This document shows positions 1 to 5,032 of a stretch of 5,769 bases of DNA, one piece after another. The notes beneath the pieces are model-generated. The model ran no database searches and had not been told where the DNA came from. It worked only from the letters and a program-made list of their open reading frames with translations. The DNA comes from Tissierellia bacterium. Lineage in GTDB: Bacteria; Bacillota_A; Clostridia; Tissierellales; Peptoniphilaceae. The stretch's first letter is position 1, and each line of letters begins with the position of its first letter. The DNA is taken from the NCBI GenBank assembly GCA_012728775.1, contig JAAYEN010000083.1:1-5769 (forward strand), read 5' to 3'. A program made the position numbers and the translations under genes.

Positions 1-267
1 CATCAATTTGTAGGAGAAGAAGAGTTTCTTATGGGAAATTTGGATGAAGGAATTATAAATACCGAACTACGAGATAATTTTAAATGTGCAAATGTATTAA
101 ATAAAACAGAATGTGATAATTGTTTTGCAAAATATTATTGTAGTGGTGGATGCCATGCCAATGCATTTTTTAATAATGGTGACTTTCTAAAACCATATGA
201 AATTGGCTGTGAAATGGAGAGAAAAAGAGTAGAATGTGCTATTTCAATTTTAGCAAATGAAATATAA
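1..267 (+). CDS. scfB: C-terminal end of a radical SAM/SPASM protein, probably the SCIFF peptide maturase (5' end outside window)
   Basis: The reading frame is open from base 1, so this is the last 88 codons of a longer gene; the ATG at 31 is internal. The visible part is a cysteine-rich SPASM-type domain with spacing C-x8-C-x2-C-x5-C-x3-C-x18-C-x8-C, including CFAKYYCSGGC and the stretch NGDFLKPYEIGC. Such cysteines bind auxiliary iron-sulfur clusters. The pattern and the ending (KRVECAISILA) match my recollection of the maturase that forms thioether cross-links in the 'six cysteines in forty-five residues' (SCIFF) ranthipeptide of Clostridia. The radical SAM CxxxCxxC core and the small precursor gene, normally just upstream, would lie outside the window. 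It ends TAA about 17 bp before the next promoter, with no clear terminator between. Another SPASM peptide maturase is the main alternative. Confidence 0.78.
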   Translation, partial: HQFVGEEEFLMGNLDEGIINTELRDNFKCANVLNKTECDNCFAKYYCSGGCHANAFFNNGDFLKPYEIGCEMERKRVECAISILANEI

Positions 268-283
268 TATTAATTAATAATTA

Positions 284-312
284 TTGACTTTTAAGATAAT
301 TAATGGTAACAT
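284..312 (+). promoter_or_regulatory. SigA-type promoter for rplU-prp-rpmA
   Basis: The -35 box TTGACT (284-289) matches five of six consensus bases. It is followed after exactly 17 bp by TAACAT (307-312), preceded by TGG (304-306), which is an extended -10 element. Transcription would start near 319, giving a leader of about 74 nt before rplU. The -10 itself is weak (four of six), so the extended element probably matters. A GATAAT at 295-300 is an alternative -10 but lacks a matching -35. Confidence 0.6.
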
Positions 313-318
313 GATTTG

Positions 319-392
319 TTGTGAGCCGCACTATATAGGTTTTAAACATAAAGTACCTAATTAGGCGAGACTGGTTAAGAGGAGGTGCCCGC
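319..392 (+). ncRNA. Probable ribosomal protein L21 leader RNA
   Basis: A leader of about 74 nt lies between the predicted start of transcription and rplU. It is richer in G and C than the surrounding intergenic DNA, which suggests a conserved structured RNA. UAGGU (336-340) can pair with ACCUA (355-359). The bases around the ribosome binding site have two competing partners: GGCG (364-367) with UGCC (386-389), and GCACU (328-332) with GGUGC (384-388). Firmicutes rplU genes are known to carry an L21 leader thought to bind L21 for autoregulation, and the block GGCGAGACUGG followed by GAGGAGGUGCC resembles that family from memory. The identification rests on position and partial pairing; no covariance model was run. 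Confidence 0.6.
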
Positions 393-701
393 ATGTACGC
401 AGTTATAGAAACTGGAGGAAAGCAATACAGAGTTGAAAAAGGCGATGTATTGAAGGTTGAAAAATTAGACGCAGAAGTTGGAGAAAAGATTGTTTTTGAT
501 AAAGTTTTCTTAGTTGCTAATGGAGAAGATGTAAAAATTGGAAGTCCATTTGTAGAAGGAGCAAAAGTTGAAGCTAACGTTGTAGAACACGCTAAAGGCA
601 AAAAAATTATTGTCTATAAATACAAAGCTAAGAAAAATTATCGTAAAAAACAAGGACATAGACAACCATATACAGAAATAGAAATATCAGAAATAATCTA
701 A
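393..701 (+). CDS. rplU: 50S ribosomal protein L21
   Basis: Encodes a 102-residue protein of the usual length for Firmicutes L21, a large-subunit protein that binds 23S rRNA. It opens with the family signature [18 protein letters not shown]. The basic C-terminal stretch [22 protein letters not shown] (residues about 74-95) is the typical L21 rRNA-binding end. The ATG at 393 sits 7 nt after a strong GAGGAGG (379-385), and the conserved N-terminus leaves no doubt about the start. The stop TAA shares its last base with the ATG of prp, so the two are probably translationally coupled. The structured leader upstream suggests feedback control by L21. Confidence 0.98.
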   Translation: MYAVIETGGKQYRVEKGDVLKVEKLDAEVGEKIVFDKVFLVANGEDVKIGSPFVEGAKVEANVVEHAKGKKIIVYKYKAKKNYRKKQGHRQPYTEIEISEII

Positions 702-1048
702 TGCTAAATATTAAACTGATAAGAAGTAAAAATTATTTTACTGGATTATTTATCTCTGGTCATGCTTTTATGAGTGAGCCTGGAGAAGATATAGTTTGTG
801 CATCAATTTCTACTTTGGGATTTACTTTAGCAAACTACTTGACGGAAGTGCTAAAAATCTCCAAAGAAAAACTTGATATGCATGCGATTGAAAACGAAGA
901 AGCATCTATTTTATCAATAAGAATTGAAGATTTAGATATTATAAAAGATAGCGAAGTCCAAAATGGATTTAAATTCTTTGAAGTGGGAATTATATCCTTA
1001 TTAGAAGAATATAGTGAATATATTGAACTAATTTACCAGGAGGTGTAA
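701..1048 (+). CDS. prp: Ribosomal-processing cysteine protease Prp (YsxB family)
   Basis: Encodes a 115-residue protein of the family that removes the N-terminal extension of L27 in Firmicutes and related bacteria. The catalytic pair is visible: His21 in SGHA and Cys33 in DIVCASIS, matching the GHA...DIVCA pattern of the characterised Staphylococcus aureus enzyme. The family glycine and acidic residues (EPGEDIV, 26-32) lie between them. It is placed between rplU and its substrate gene rpmA, the standard arrangement. The start overlaps the rplU stop by one base and has no strong site of its own (only weak purines), consistent with coupling. The stop overlaps the rpmA ribosome binding site, since the last codons CAG GAG GTG form AGGAGG. 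Length and domain are complete. Confidence 0.95.
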   Translation: MLNIKLIRSKNYFTGLFISGHAFMSEPGEDIVCASISTLGFTLANYLTEVLKISKEKLDMHAIENEEASILSIRIEDLDIIKDSEVQNGFKFFEVGIISLLEEYSEYIELIYQEV

Positions 1049-1051
1049 TTG

Positions 1052-1330
1052 ATGATAAAATTGAATTTACAGTTTTTTGCCTCTAAAAAAGGAGTAGGAA
1101 GCTCTAGAAACGGTCGTGACAGTGAAGCTAAGAGACTTGGTGTAAAAAGAGGAGACGGTCAATTTGTAAGTGCGGGAAGCATTTTAGTAAGACAAAGAGG
1201 TACTAAAATTCACCCTGGAACTAATGTTGGTCGTGGAGGAGATGACACTTTATTTGCATTAATAGATGGAGTTGTTAAATTCGAACCAAAAGGCAAGAAA
1301 AATAAACAAGTAAGCGTATATGACGCATAA
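1052..1330 (+). CDS. rpmA: 50S ribosomal protein L27, with cleavable N-terminal extension
   Basis: Encodes a 92-residue L27 precursor. L27 reaches toward the peptidyl-transferase centre, so its N-terminus matters for function. The first nine residues, MIKLNLQFF, are followed by [20 protein letters not shown], the conserved start of mature L27. LNLQFF followed by A is the known Prp cleavage context, so the mature protein should be 83 residues starting at Ala10. I chose the ATG at 1052, 8 nt after AGGAGG (1038-1043). An in-frame TTG at 1049 would add one Met but sits only 5 nt from that site. The remainder ([39 protein letters not shown]) is typical. A strong terminator follows 12 bp after the stop. 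Confidence 0.98.
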   Translation: MIKLNLQFFASKKGVGSSRNGRDSEAKRLGVKRGDGQFVSAGSILVRQRGTKIHPGTNVGRGGDDTLFALIDGVVKFEPKGKKNKQVSVYDA

Positions 1331-1342
1331 TTATTTGAATTT

Positions 1343-1373
1343 AAAACCTGGCCATTGATGGCTAGGTTTTTTT
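1343..1373 (+). terminator. Intrinsic terminator after rpmA
   Basis: AAAACCTGGCCA (1343-1354) pairs with TGGCTAGGTTTT (1359-1370) around a TTGA loop, with a single G-U pair. It runs directly into seven consecutive Ts (1367-1373). This ends the rplU-prp-rpmA unit and separates it from obgE, which has its own promoter just downstream. Confidence 0.93.
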
Positions 1374-1392
1374 ATGGAATAACACAATATAA

Positions 1393-1421
1393 TTGTTAGA
1401 ATGACGTTTTCGTGTTATATT
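1393..1421 (+). promoter_or_regulatory. Extended -10 SigA-type promoter for obgE and following genes
   Basis: TTGTTA (1393-1398) and TATATT (1416-1421) are separated by 17 bp, and TGT (1413-1415) immediately before the -10 supplies the extended TGn element. A perfect TATAAT follows at 1421-1426, but no -35 lies at the right distance from it. Transcription would start near 1428, giving a very short leader of about 18 nt before obgE. A 7-bp inverted repeat, ATAACAC (1379-1385) and GTGTTAT (1412-1418), flanks the promoter and might be incidental. Confidence 0.65.
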
Positions 1422-1445
1422 ATAATAAAAAGAAAAGGTGTAAAG

Positions 1446-2714
1446 ATGTTTATAGATGAAACTAAAATAACTGTTACCGCTGGAAATGGTGGTGATGGGG
1501 CTGTAGCATGGAGAAGAGAAAAATTCGAACCCTCAGGAGGACCAGCAGGTGGAGACGGTGGAAACGGCGGATCCATCATTTTAGTGACTTCTGAGAACAT
1601 TCATACATTAATGGACTTTAGGTATAAAAGAATTTACAAAGGTAATAATGGTGAAAACGGAAGAAATAAAAAACAATTTGGAGCAAATGGTGAAGATATC
1701 ATTTTAAAAGTTCCTATTGGTACTCTCGTAAAGGATTCTAACACCGGTTCTGTAATTGTAGATTTAAAAGGTAAGAATCAAGAGTTTGTAATTGCAAAAG
1801 GTGGCAAAGGTGGAAAGGGAAACGCTAGATATAAAACTCCTACTCGAAGAGCTCCTAAATTTGCCCAACCTGGAAGAAAAGGTGAATCAAAAGAAATAAT
1901 TTTAGAATTGAAACTTTTGGCAGACGTTGGACTTATTGGATTCCCAAATGTCGGGAAATCTTCTCTTCTTTCAGTAGTTTCTGCAGCCAAGCCTAAGATA
2001 TCTAATTATCATTTTACAACATTGAGTCCAAATTTAGGCGTAGTTAGATTAGGACTTGAAAAAAGTTTTGTAATAGCTGACATTCCTGGATTAATTGAAG
2101 GCGCATCTGAAGGTATAGGCTTAGGTCACGAATTTTTAAAACATATAGAAAGAACTGAGTTATTGATACATGTTTTGGATATATCTGGAATCGAAGGAAG
2201 AGATCCTTTAGAAGATTATAAACTAATTAATAGTGAGTTGGTTAATTATAATAAAAATTTAGAAAATAAAAAACAAGTAATATATGCAAATAAAATGGAT
2301 TTACCAGGTGCTGAAGAAAACTTAAACCGTTTGAAAGATGAGTTAAAAGATTCTGACATTAAGATTTTTAGTGGATCTGTTGTAAAGCAAGAAAATTTGC
2401 AAGATCTTCTATATTATGTATGGGAAGAACTTGGTAAAATTGAAAGAAAATATGAAACCTATGATGAAGAGTATGTGGAGGTTGTTGAAGAAGTTGATGA
2501 AATATTAATCGAGCAAATTGACAATAACTTCATCGTATCAGGTGCCGAAATAGAAAATTTAATATCTTCTATAAATTTTGATGATGACGAATCCATTAAA
2601 TTCTTCCAGAATATGCTTATTAAAAAGGGTGTAATAGAACTCTTAGATGAAGCTGGAATAGAAGAAGGAGATAATGTATTTATTGGAGATATAGAATTTG
2701 AATATATTAAATAG
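1446..2714 (+). CDS. obgE: GTPase Obg (CgtA family)
   Basis: Encodes a 422-residue GTPase that acts in late large-subunit assembly and is linked to the stringent response and growth control. Domains in order: the glycine-rich Obg fold (about 1-158, with GNGGDGAVAWRREKFEP and many GG repeats); the G domain with G1 GFPNVGKS (165-172), switch I YHFTTLSPNLG (188-198), G3 DIPG (212-215) and G4 NKMD (282-285); and a C-terminal OCT domain (about 345-422). The G5 position reads SGS (309-311) where SA-type motifs are common, a minor deviation. The ATG at 1446 follows AAAGGTG (1434-1440) and starts the conserved MFIDETKITV. The frame is open 15 codons further upstream, but those overlap the promoter. 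It is first in a unit with yhbY, nadD and yqeK. Confidence 0.98.
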   Translation: MFIDETKITVTAGNGGDGAVAWRREKFEPSGGPAGGDGGNGGSIILVTSENIHTLMDFRYKRIYKGNNGENGRNKKQFGANGEDIILKVPIGTLVKDSNTGSVIVDLKGKNQEFVIAKGGKGGKGNARYKTPTRRAPKFAQPGRKGESKEIILELKLLADVGLIGFPNVGKSSLLSVVSAAKPKISNYHFTTLSPNLGVVRLGLEKSFVIADIPGLIEGASEGIGLGHEFLKHIERTELLIHVLDISGIEGRDPLEDYKLINSELVNYNKNLENKKQVIYANKMDLPGAEENLNRLKDELKDSDIKIFSGSVVKQENLQDLLYYVWEELGKIERKYETYDEEYVEVVEEVDEILIEQIDNNFIVSGAEIENLISSINFDDDESIKFFQNMLIKKGVIELLDEAGIEEGDNVFIGDIEFEYIK

Positions 2715-2722
2715 GAGAATTT

Positions 2723-3010
2723 ATGATAACTAGTAAACAAAGATCGTATTTAAAAAGTCTTGCAAATAAATTAAATCCCTCAATTCAAATTGGAAAGGTG
2801 GGATTGACTGATGCAATAATTGATGAACTAGAAGTTCAACTTGAGCATAAAGAATTAGTAAAGATAAGTGTTTTAGAAAATAGTCCAGTAGAAGTTGAAG
2901 AGATAAGAGATGAGATTCTAGAAAAAACCATGGCTCATTTTGTTCAATCTATTGGGAATAAGTTAATTATTTATAGAGAATCAAAAGATCATAAACAAAT
3001 TGAGCTGTAA
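2723..3010 (+). CDS. yhbY: YhbY-family RNA-binding protein (CRM domain), ribosome assembly
   Basis: Encodes a 95-residue protein made of a single CRM domain, the full length for this family (YqeI in Bacillus). It starts MITSKQRSYLKSLANKLNP, the family opening. The conserved loop IGKVGLTD (residues 23-30, with GKVG at 24-27) is the RNA-contacting GxxG-type element. Members associate with pre-50S particles, which fits the neighbouring obgE. The ATG at 2723 is preceded by TAGGAGA (2712-2718), which overlaps the obgE stop, so the two are probably coupled. One base separates its TAA from the nadD ATG. Function is inferred from the family; no residue looks unusual. Confidence 0.93.
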   Translation: MITSKQRSYLKSLANKLNPSIQIGKVGLTDAIIDELEVQLEHKELVKISVLENSPVEVEEIRDEILEKTMAHFVQSIGNKLIIYRESKDHKQIEL

Positions 3011-3011
3011 A

Positions 3012-3614
3012 ATGAAAGTTGGTATTATCGGTGGGTCTTTTGATCCCATTCATTTTGGTCATTTAATAATGGCGGAGCATTTGAGAATTGAAAAAAAGTT
3101 AGATAAAATAATTTTTATACCTACTGGATACGCTCCTCATAAAAAATATTTAAATTCTGGTAAAATCCGAATTGAAATGGTTAATATTGCCATTGAGAAT
3201 AATGAGCATTTTTTAGCTTGTGATATTGAAATTAAAAAAAATAAAATTAATTACACAATAGATACACTTAGAGAACTAAAATTAAAATATCCAGACTGTG
3301 ATTTTTACTTTATTATAGGATTAGACAATCTTTATAATTTAGAAACTTGGAATGAAGTAGAAAATTTAGGAGAAATGGCAAAATTTTTAGTATCGCATAG
3401 AATATTTAATGAAAAATTAAGCAATAAAAATATAAAAGATAAGTGCCTAGAACTGTCTAAAAAATACAAATTAAATATTGAAATTGTCGATACTCCTATA
3501 ATTGAAATTTCTTCTTCCAATATAAGAGAACGCATAAAAAAAGAACTGAGCATTAATTATCTTGCGCCGCGGAGGGTTATAGAATATATTGAAAATAACG
3601 GACTATATAAATGA
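3012..3614 (+). CDS. nadD: Nicotinate-nucleotide adenylyltransferase
   Basis: Encodes a 200-residue cytoplasmic enzyme that joins nicotinate mononucleotide and ATP to form deamido-NAD, a step in NAD synthesis. The nucleotidyltransferase signature GGSFDPIHFGHL is at residues 7-18, with the HxGH histidines at His14 and His17. FIPTGYAPHK (35-44), IIGLDNLYNLETW (101-113) and the phosphate-binding ISSSNIR (166-172) follow in normal order. I chose the ATG at 3012. An in-frame TTG at 3000 lies inside yhbY and would add four residues before the conserved MKVGIIGGSFDP. There is no good ribosome binding site, so translation probably depends on termination of yhbY one base upstream. The last 26 bases overlap yqeK, whose ribosome binding site lies in the codons for Pro-Arg-Arg (186-188). 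Confidence 0.97.
   Translation: MKVGIIGGSFDPIHFGHLIMAEHLRIEKKLDKIIFIPTGYAPHKKYLNSGKIRIEMVNIAIENNEHFLACDIEIKKNKINYTIDTLRELKLKYPDCDFYFIIGLDNLYNLETWNEVENLGEMAKFLVSHRIFNEKLSNKNIKDKCLELSKKYKLNIEIVDTPIIEISSSNIRERIKKELSINYLAPRRVIEYIENNGLYK
3571..3576 (+). promoter_or_regulatory. Ribosome binding site for yqeK, inside nadD
   Basis: GGAGGG falls across the codons CGG AGG G of nadD (Arg187, Arg188, Val189). These are unusual arginine codons for such an AT-rich gene and probably reflect the second function as a Shine-Dalgarno site. The gap to the TTG start at 3589 is 12 nt, longer than usual, so initiation may be inefficient or coupled to nadD translation. Confidence 0.6.
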
Positions 3615-4170
3615 TGTAAATCTAAAGATTCTAAAAAATGATATAGGTGAAAATAGATACATTCATTCATTAGGTGTTATGTCTGAGTGTAAAAAGTTAG
3701 CTAATTACTATGATGCTGAAGAAGAAAAGGCTATGATTGCTGGTTTGTATCATGATTGTGGTAAATTTGTGCAACGAAAAATTGCTTACGAATTTATTAA
3801 TGAGAACAAAATAATTATAAAAGATGAATTTTTAAAAAATTACCAACTTCTTCATCCAGCTCTAGGATACTATGTAGGAAAGATAAAATATAAAATACAA
3901 GATGAAGAAATATTAGAAGCTATATATTATCACACGACATTGAGAAAGAATCCTTCTTTATTGGATAAAATAGTTTATATAGCTGATGCTATTGAGCCAA
4001 ATCGTAATTATGAAGGTGTGGATGGTTTAAGGAAGCTAGCGTACACTGATTTAGACAAATCAGTATTACTATCATTAGATAATACAATAATAGATATAAT
4101 AAGAAAGAAAAAATATTTAGGAATAGATAGTATAATTTCCAGAAATTACTTGTTAGAGATAATTTCGTAA
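3589..4170 (+). CDS. yqeK: HD-domain Ap4A hydrolase, YqeK family
   Basis: Encodes a 193-residue HD-superfamily phosphohydrolase. Family members hydrolyse diadenosine tetraphosphate (Ap4A) symmetrically to two ADP. Metal ligands appear in order: His26 (YIHSLGV), His55-Asp56 (LYHDCGK), His89 (LLHPALG), His115 (YYHTTLR) and Asp133 (IADAIEPNR). The HTTG usually seen at 115-118 reads HTTL here. I chose the TTG at 3589 because an in-frame stop lies at 3580-3582 and the next in-frame ATG would remove the His26 region. The gene overlaps nadD by 26 bases, the frequent nadD-yqeK pairing. A gap of 73 bp with a new promoter separates it from rsfS. I see no strong terminator after it, so some read-through is likely. 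Confidence 0.93.
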   Translation: MKITDYINDVNLKILKNDIGENRYIHSLGVMSECKKLANYYDAEEEKAMIAGLYHDCGKFVQRKIAYEFINENKIIIKDEFLKNYQLLHPALGYYVGKIKYKIQDEEILEAIYYHTTLRKNPSLLDKIVYIADAIEPNRNYEGVDGLRKLAYTDLDKSVLLSLDNTIIDIIRKKKYLGIDSIISRNYLLEIIS

Positions 4171-4177
4171 TGTTATT

Positions 4178-4206
4178 TTGACATATTAGTAATTAAACAA
4201 TATAAT
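4178..4206 (+). promoter_or_regulatory. Perfect-consensus SigA promoter for rsfS-ridA
   Basis: TTGACA (4178-4183) and TATAAT (4201-4206) are both exact consensus hexamers with an optimal 17-bp spacer. Transcription would start near 4213, giving a leader of about 31 nt before rsfS. An exact consensus promoter is rare and would be very strong unless restrained, which fits the overlapping palindrome at 4193-4227. Confidence 0.88.
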
Positions 4207-4227
4207 TAATATATATATATTGTTTAA
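4193..4227 (+). promoter_or_regulatory. Perfect 12-bp inverted repeat over the rsfS promoter, possible operator
   Basis: TTAAACAATATA (4193-4204) and TATATTGTTTAA (4216-4227) are exact reverse complements separated by 11 bp of A/T. The left arm covers most of the -10 box, and the right arm extends past the expected start of transcription. A dimeric repressor bound here would block RNA polymerase. Only the right arm would be in RNA made from this promoter, so a DNA operator is more likely than an RNA hairpin, although read-through RNA from yqeK could form a 12-bp A-U stem. I cannot assign a regulator. The half-site TTGTTTAA is loosely like Rex-type sites, but in the opposite orientation. Confidence 0.6.
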
Positions 4228-4243
4228 CTTCAAGGAGGAAAAT

Positions 4244-4591
4244 TTGGACAGAATTAATGAACAAGTAGAAATAATAATTGATGCAATAGATGACAAAGGT
4301 GGTCAAGAAACAACAGTAATCGATGTTGCAAATCAAACTAGTATTGCTGATTATTTTATAATCACTTCAGGAGGTTCATCTACACAAGTATCAGCAATTG
4401 CAGATGAAGTAGAAAAGCAAATGGACTTGAGAGGTTATGAGAGAATTAATCGCTCGGGTTATTCGAGTGCAAGATGGGTATTATTAGACTATGGGAATGT
4501 CATAGTCCATGTATTCCATAAAGAAGAAAGACAATATTATGATTTAGAAAGACTATGGGAATCAGTAGAAAATATCAAGGAGGATAATTAA
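4244..4591 (+). CDS. rsfS: Ribosomal silencing factor RsfS
   Basis: Encodes a 115-residue protein, the usual length for this family (also known as YbeB, Iojap or YqeL). It binds large-subunit protein L14 and prevents joining of the subunits when nutrients are limiting. Signature stretches are visible: DYFIITSGGSSTQVSAIADE (36-55) and WVLLDYGNVIVHVF followed by YYDLERLW (78-105). I chose the TTG at 4244, 5 nt after AAGGAGG (4232-4238). The frame is open to a TTG at 4220, but that start would put the ribosome binding site inside the gene, add non-conserved residues and overlap the palindrome. The stop shares one base with the ridA ATG, and the ridA ribosome binding site lies in its last codons. 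It is driven by the strong promoter just upstream. Confidence 0.95.
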   Translation: MDRINEQVEIIIDAIDDKGGQETTVIDVANQTSIADYFIITSGGSSTQVSAIADEVEKQMDLRGYERINRSGYSSARWVLLDYGNVIVHVFHKEERQYYDLERLWESVENIKEDN

Positions 4592-4965
4592 TGAAAGTAT
4601 TGCACACAGACAAGGCACCTGCAGCGGTAGGTCCGTATTCACAAGCGATTAAAGTAGGAGATTTTATTTTTACATCAGGACAATTAGCGTTGGATCCAGA
4701 AACAGGTGATTTGATTAATCACGATATTGAAGCAGCTGCTAGAAGAAGTTTAGATAATGTACAAGCAATTCTAGTTGAGGCAGGCTCAAGCTTAGAAAAA
4801 GTTGTTAAATCAACAATTTTTTTAAGCGATATGGAAAATTTTGGAAAAGTGAATGAAATATATTCTGAATACTTTTCAGAACACAAACCAGCTAGATCTT
4901 GTGTAGAAGTTGCAAGATTGCCAAAAGATGCTTTAATTGAGATAGAAGTTGTAGCATTAGCTTAA
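4591..4965 (+). CDS. ridA: RidA family enamine/imine deaminase
   Basis: Encodes a 124-residue protein of the Rid (YjgF/YER057c/UK114) family. RidA hydrolyses the reactive 2-aminoacrylate and related enamine/imine intermediates released by PLP enzymes such as threonine and serine dehydratases, protecting other PLP enzymes. Active-subgroup features are present: GPYSQAI (14-20), the substrate-carboxylate arginine Arg102 in PARSCVEVARLPKD, Cys104, and Glu117 in LIEIE, at the spacing known from Escherichia coli RidA. It is a cytosolic trimer in the family. The ATG at 4591 overlaps the rsfS stop by one base and follows AAGGAGG (4577-4583), so it is probably cotranscribed and coupled with rsfS. Its genomic link to a ribosome-silencing factor is not explained by known function. 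Confidence 0.96.
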   Translation: MKVLHTDKAPAAVGPYSQAIKVGDFIFTSGQLALDPETGDLINHDIEAAARRSLDNVQAILVEAGSSLEKVVKSTIFLSDMENFGKVNEIYSEYFSEHKPARSCVEVARLPKDALIEIEVVALA

Positions 4966-4972
4966 ATTAATA

Positions 4973-5002
4973 AGAGCAATCAATATTATAATTGGTTGCT
5001 CT
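4973..5002 (+). terminator. Hairpin after ridA, weak terminator or attenuator arm
   Basis: AGAGCAATCAAT (4973-4984) pairs fully with ATTGGTTGCTCT (4991-5002), 12 pairs including one G-U, around a 6-nt loop. It lies just after the ridA stop, as a terminator would, but what follows is ATTTAAA rather than a long T-run. It is therefore at best an inefficient intrinsic terminator, or it protects the 3' end of the message. Confidence 0.55.
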
Positions 5003-5018
5003 ATTTAAATAGAGTTTT
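4999..5018 (+). terminator. Second, overlapping hairpin with a short T-run
   Basis: CTCTATTTAAATAGAG (4999-5014) is a perfect 16-bp palindrome that can form a 6-bp stem with a TTAA loop, followed by TTTT (5015-5018). Its left arm shares CTCT with the right arm of the preceding hairpin, so only one can form at a time. The layout is attenuator-like, but this stem is short and A-U rich, so termination would be weak. Confidence 0.4.
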
Positions 5019-5032
5019 GGGAGTTTTCTAAT

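Noticed and set aside
356..365. CCTAATTAGG palindrome as a protein-binding operator
   Set aside because: Ten bases is short, it lies inside the probable L21 leader RNA, and its bases are better explained by the leader pairings.
281..601. Minus-strand open frame opposite rplU and its leader
   Set aside because: It is antisense to a certain ribosomal protein gene, has no ribosome binding site or family resemblance, and is a by-product of the rplU codons. The other minus-strand frames opposite obgE, nadD and comEA were rejected for the same reason.
1401..1445. 15-codon upstream extension of obgE
   Set aside because: It covers the promoter and lacks a ribosome binding site; the conserved protein start is the ATG at 1446.
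3000..3011. TTG start for nadD at 3000
   Set aside because: It would add four residues inside yhbY before the conserved MKVGIIGGSFDP; the ATG at 3012 is the better start despite a poor ribosome binding site.
4206..4221. Alternating AT run as a simple repeat or replication-type element
   Set aside because: It is short and fully explained as the spacer and inner parts of the palindrome by the promoter.
4220..4243. Earlier TTG start for rsfS at 4220
   Set aside because: It has no ribosome binding site, overlaps the palindrome and adds residues not typical of the family; TTG at 4244 follows AAGGAGG at good spacing.
4966..5032. T-box or other known riboswitch before comEA
   Set aside because: The region is only 67 bp and has no T-box AGGGUGG-type sequence or recognisable aptamer; only the two hairpins can be supported.
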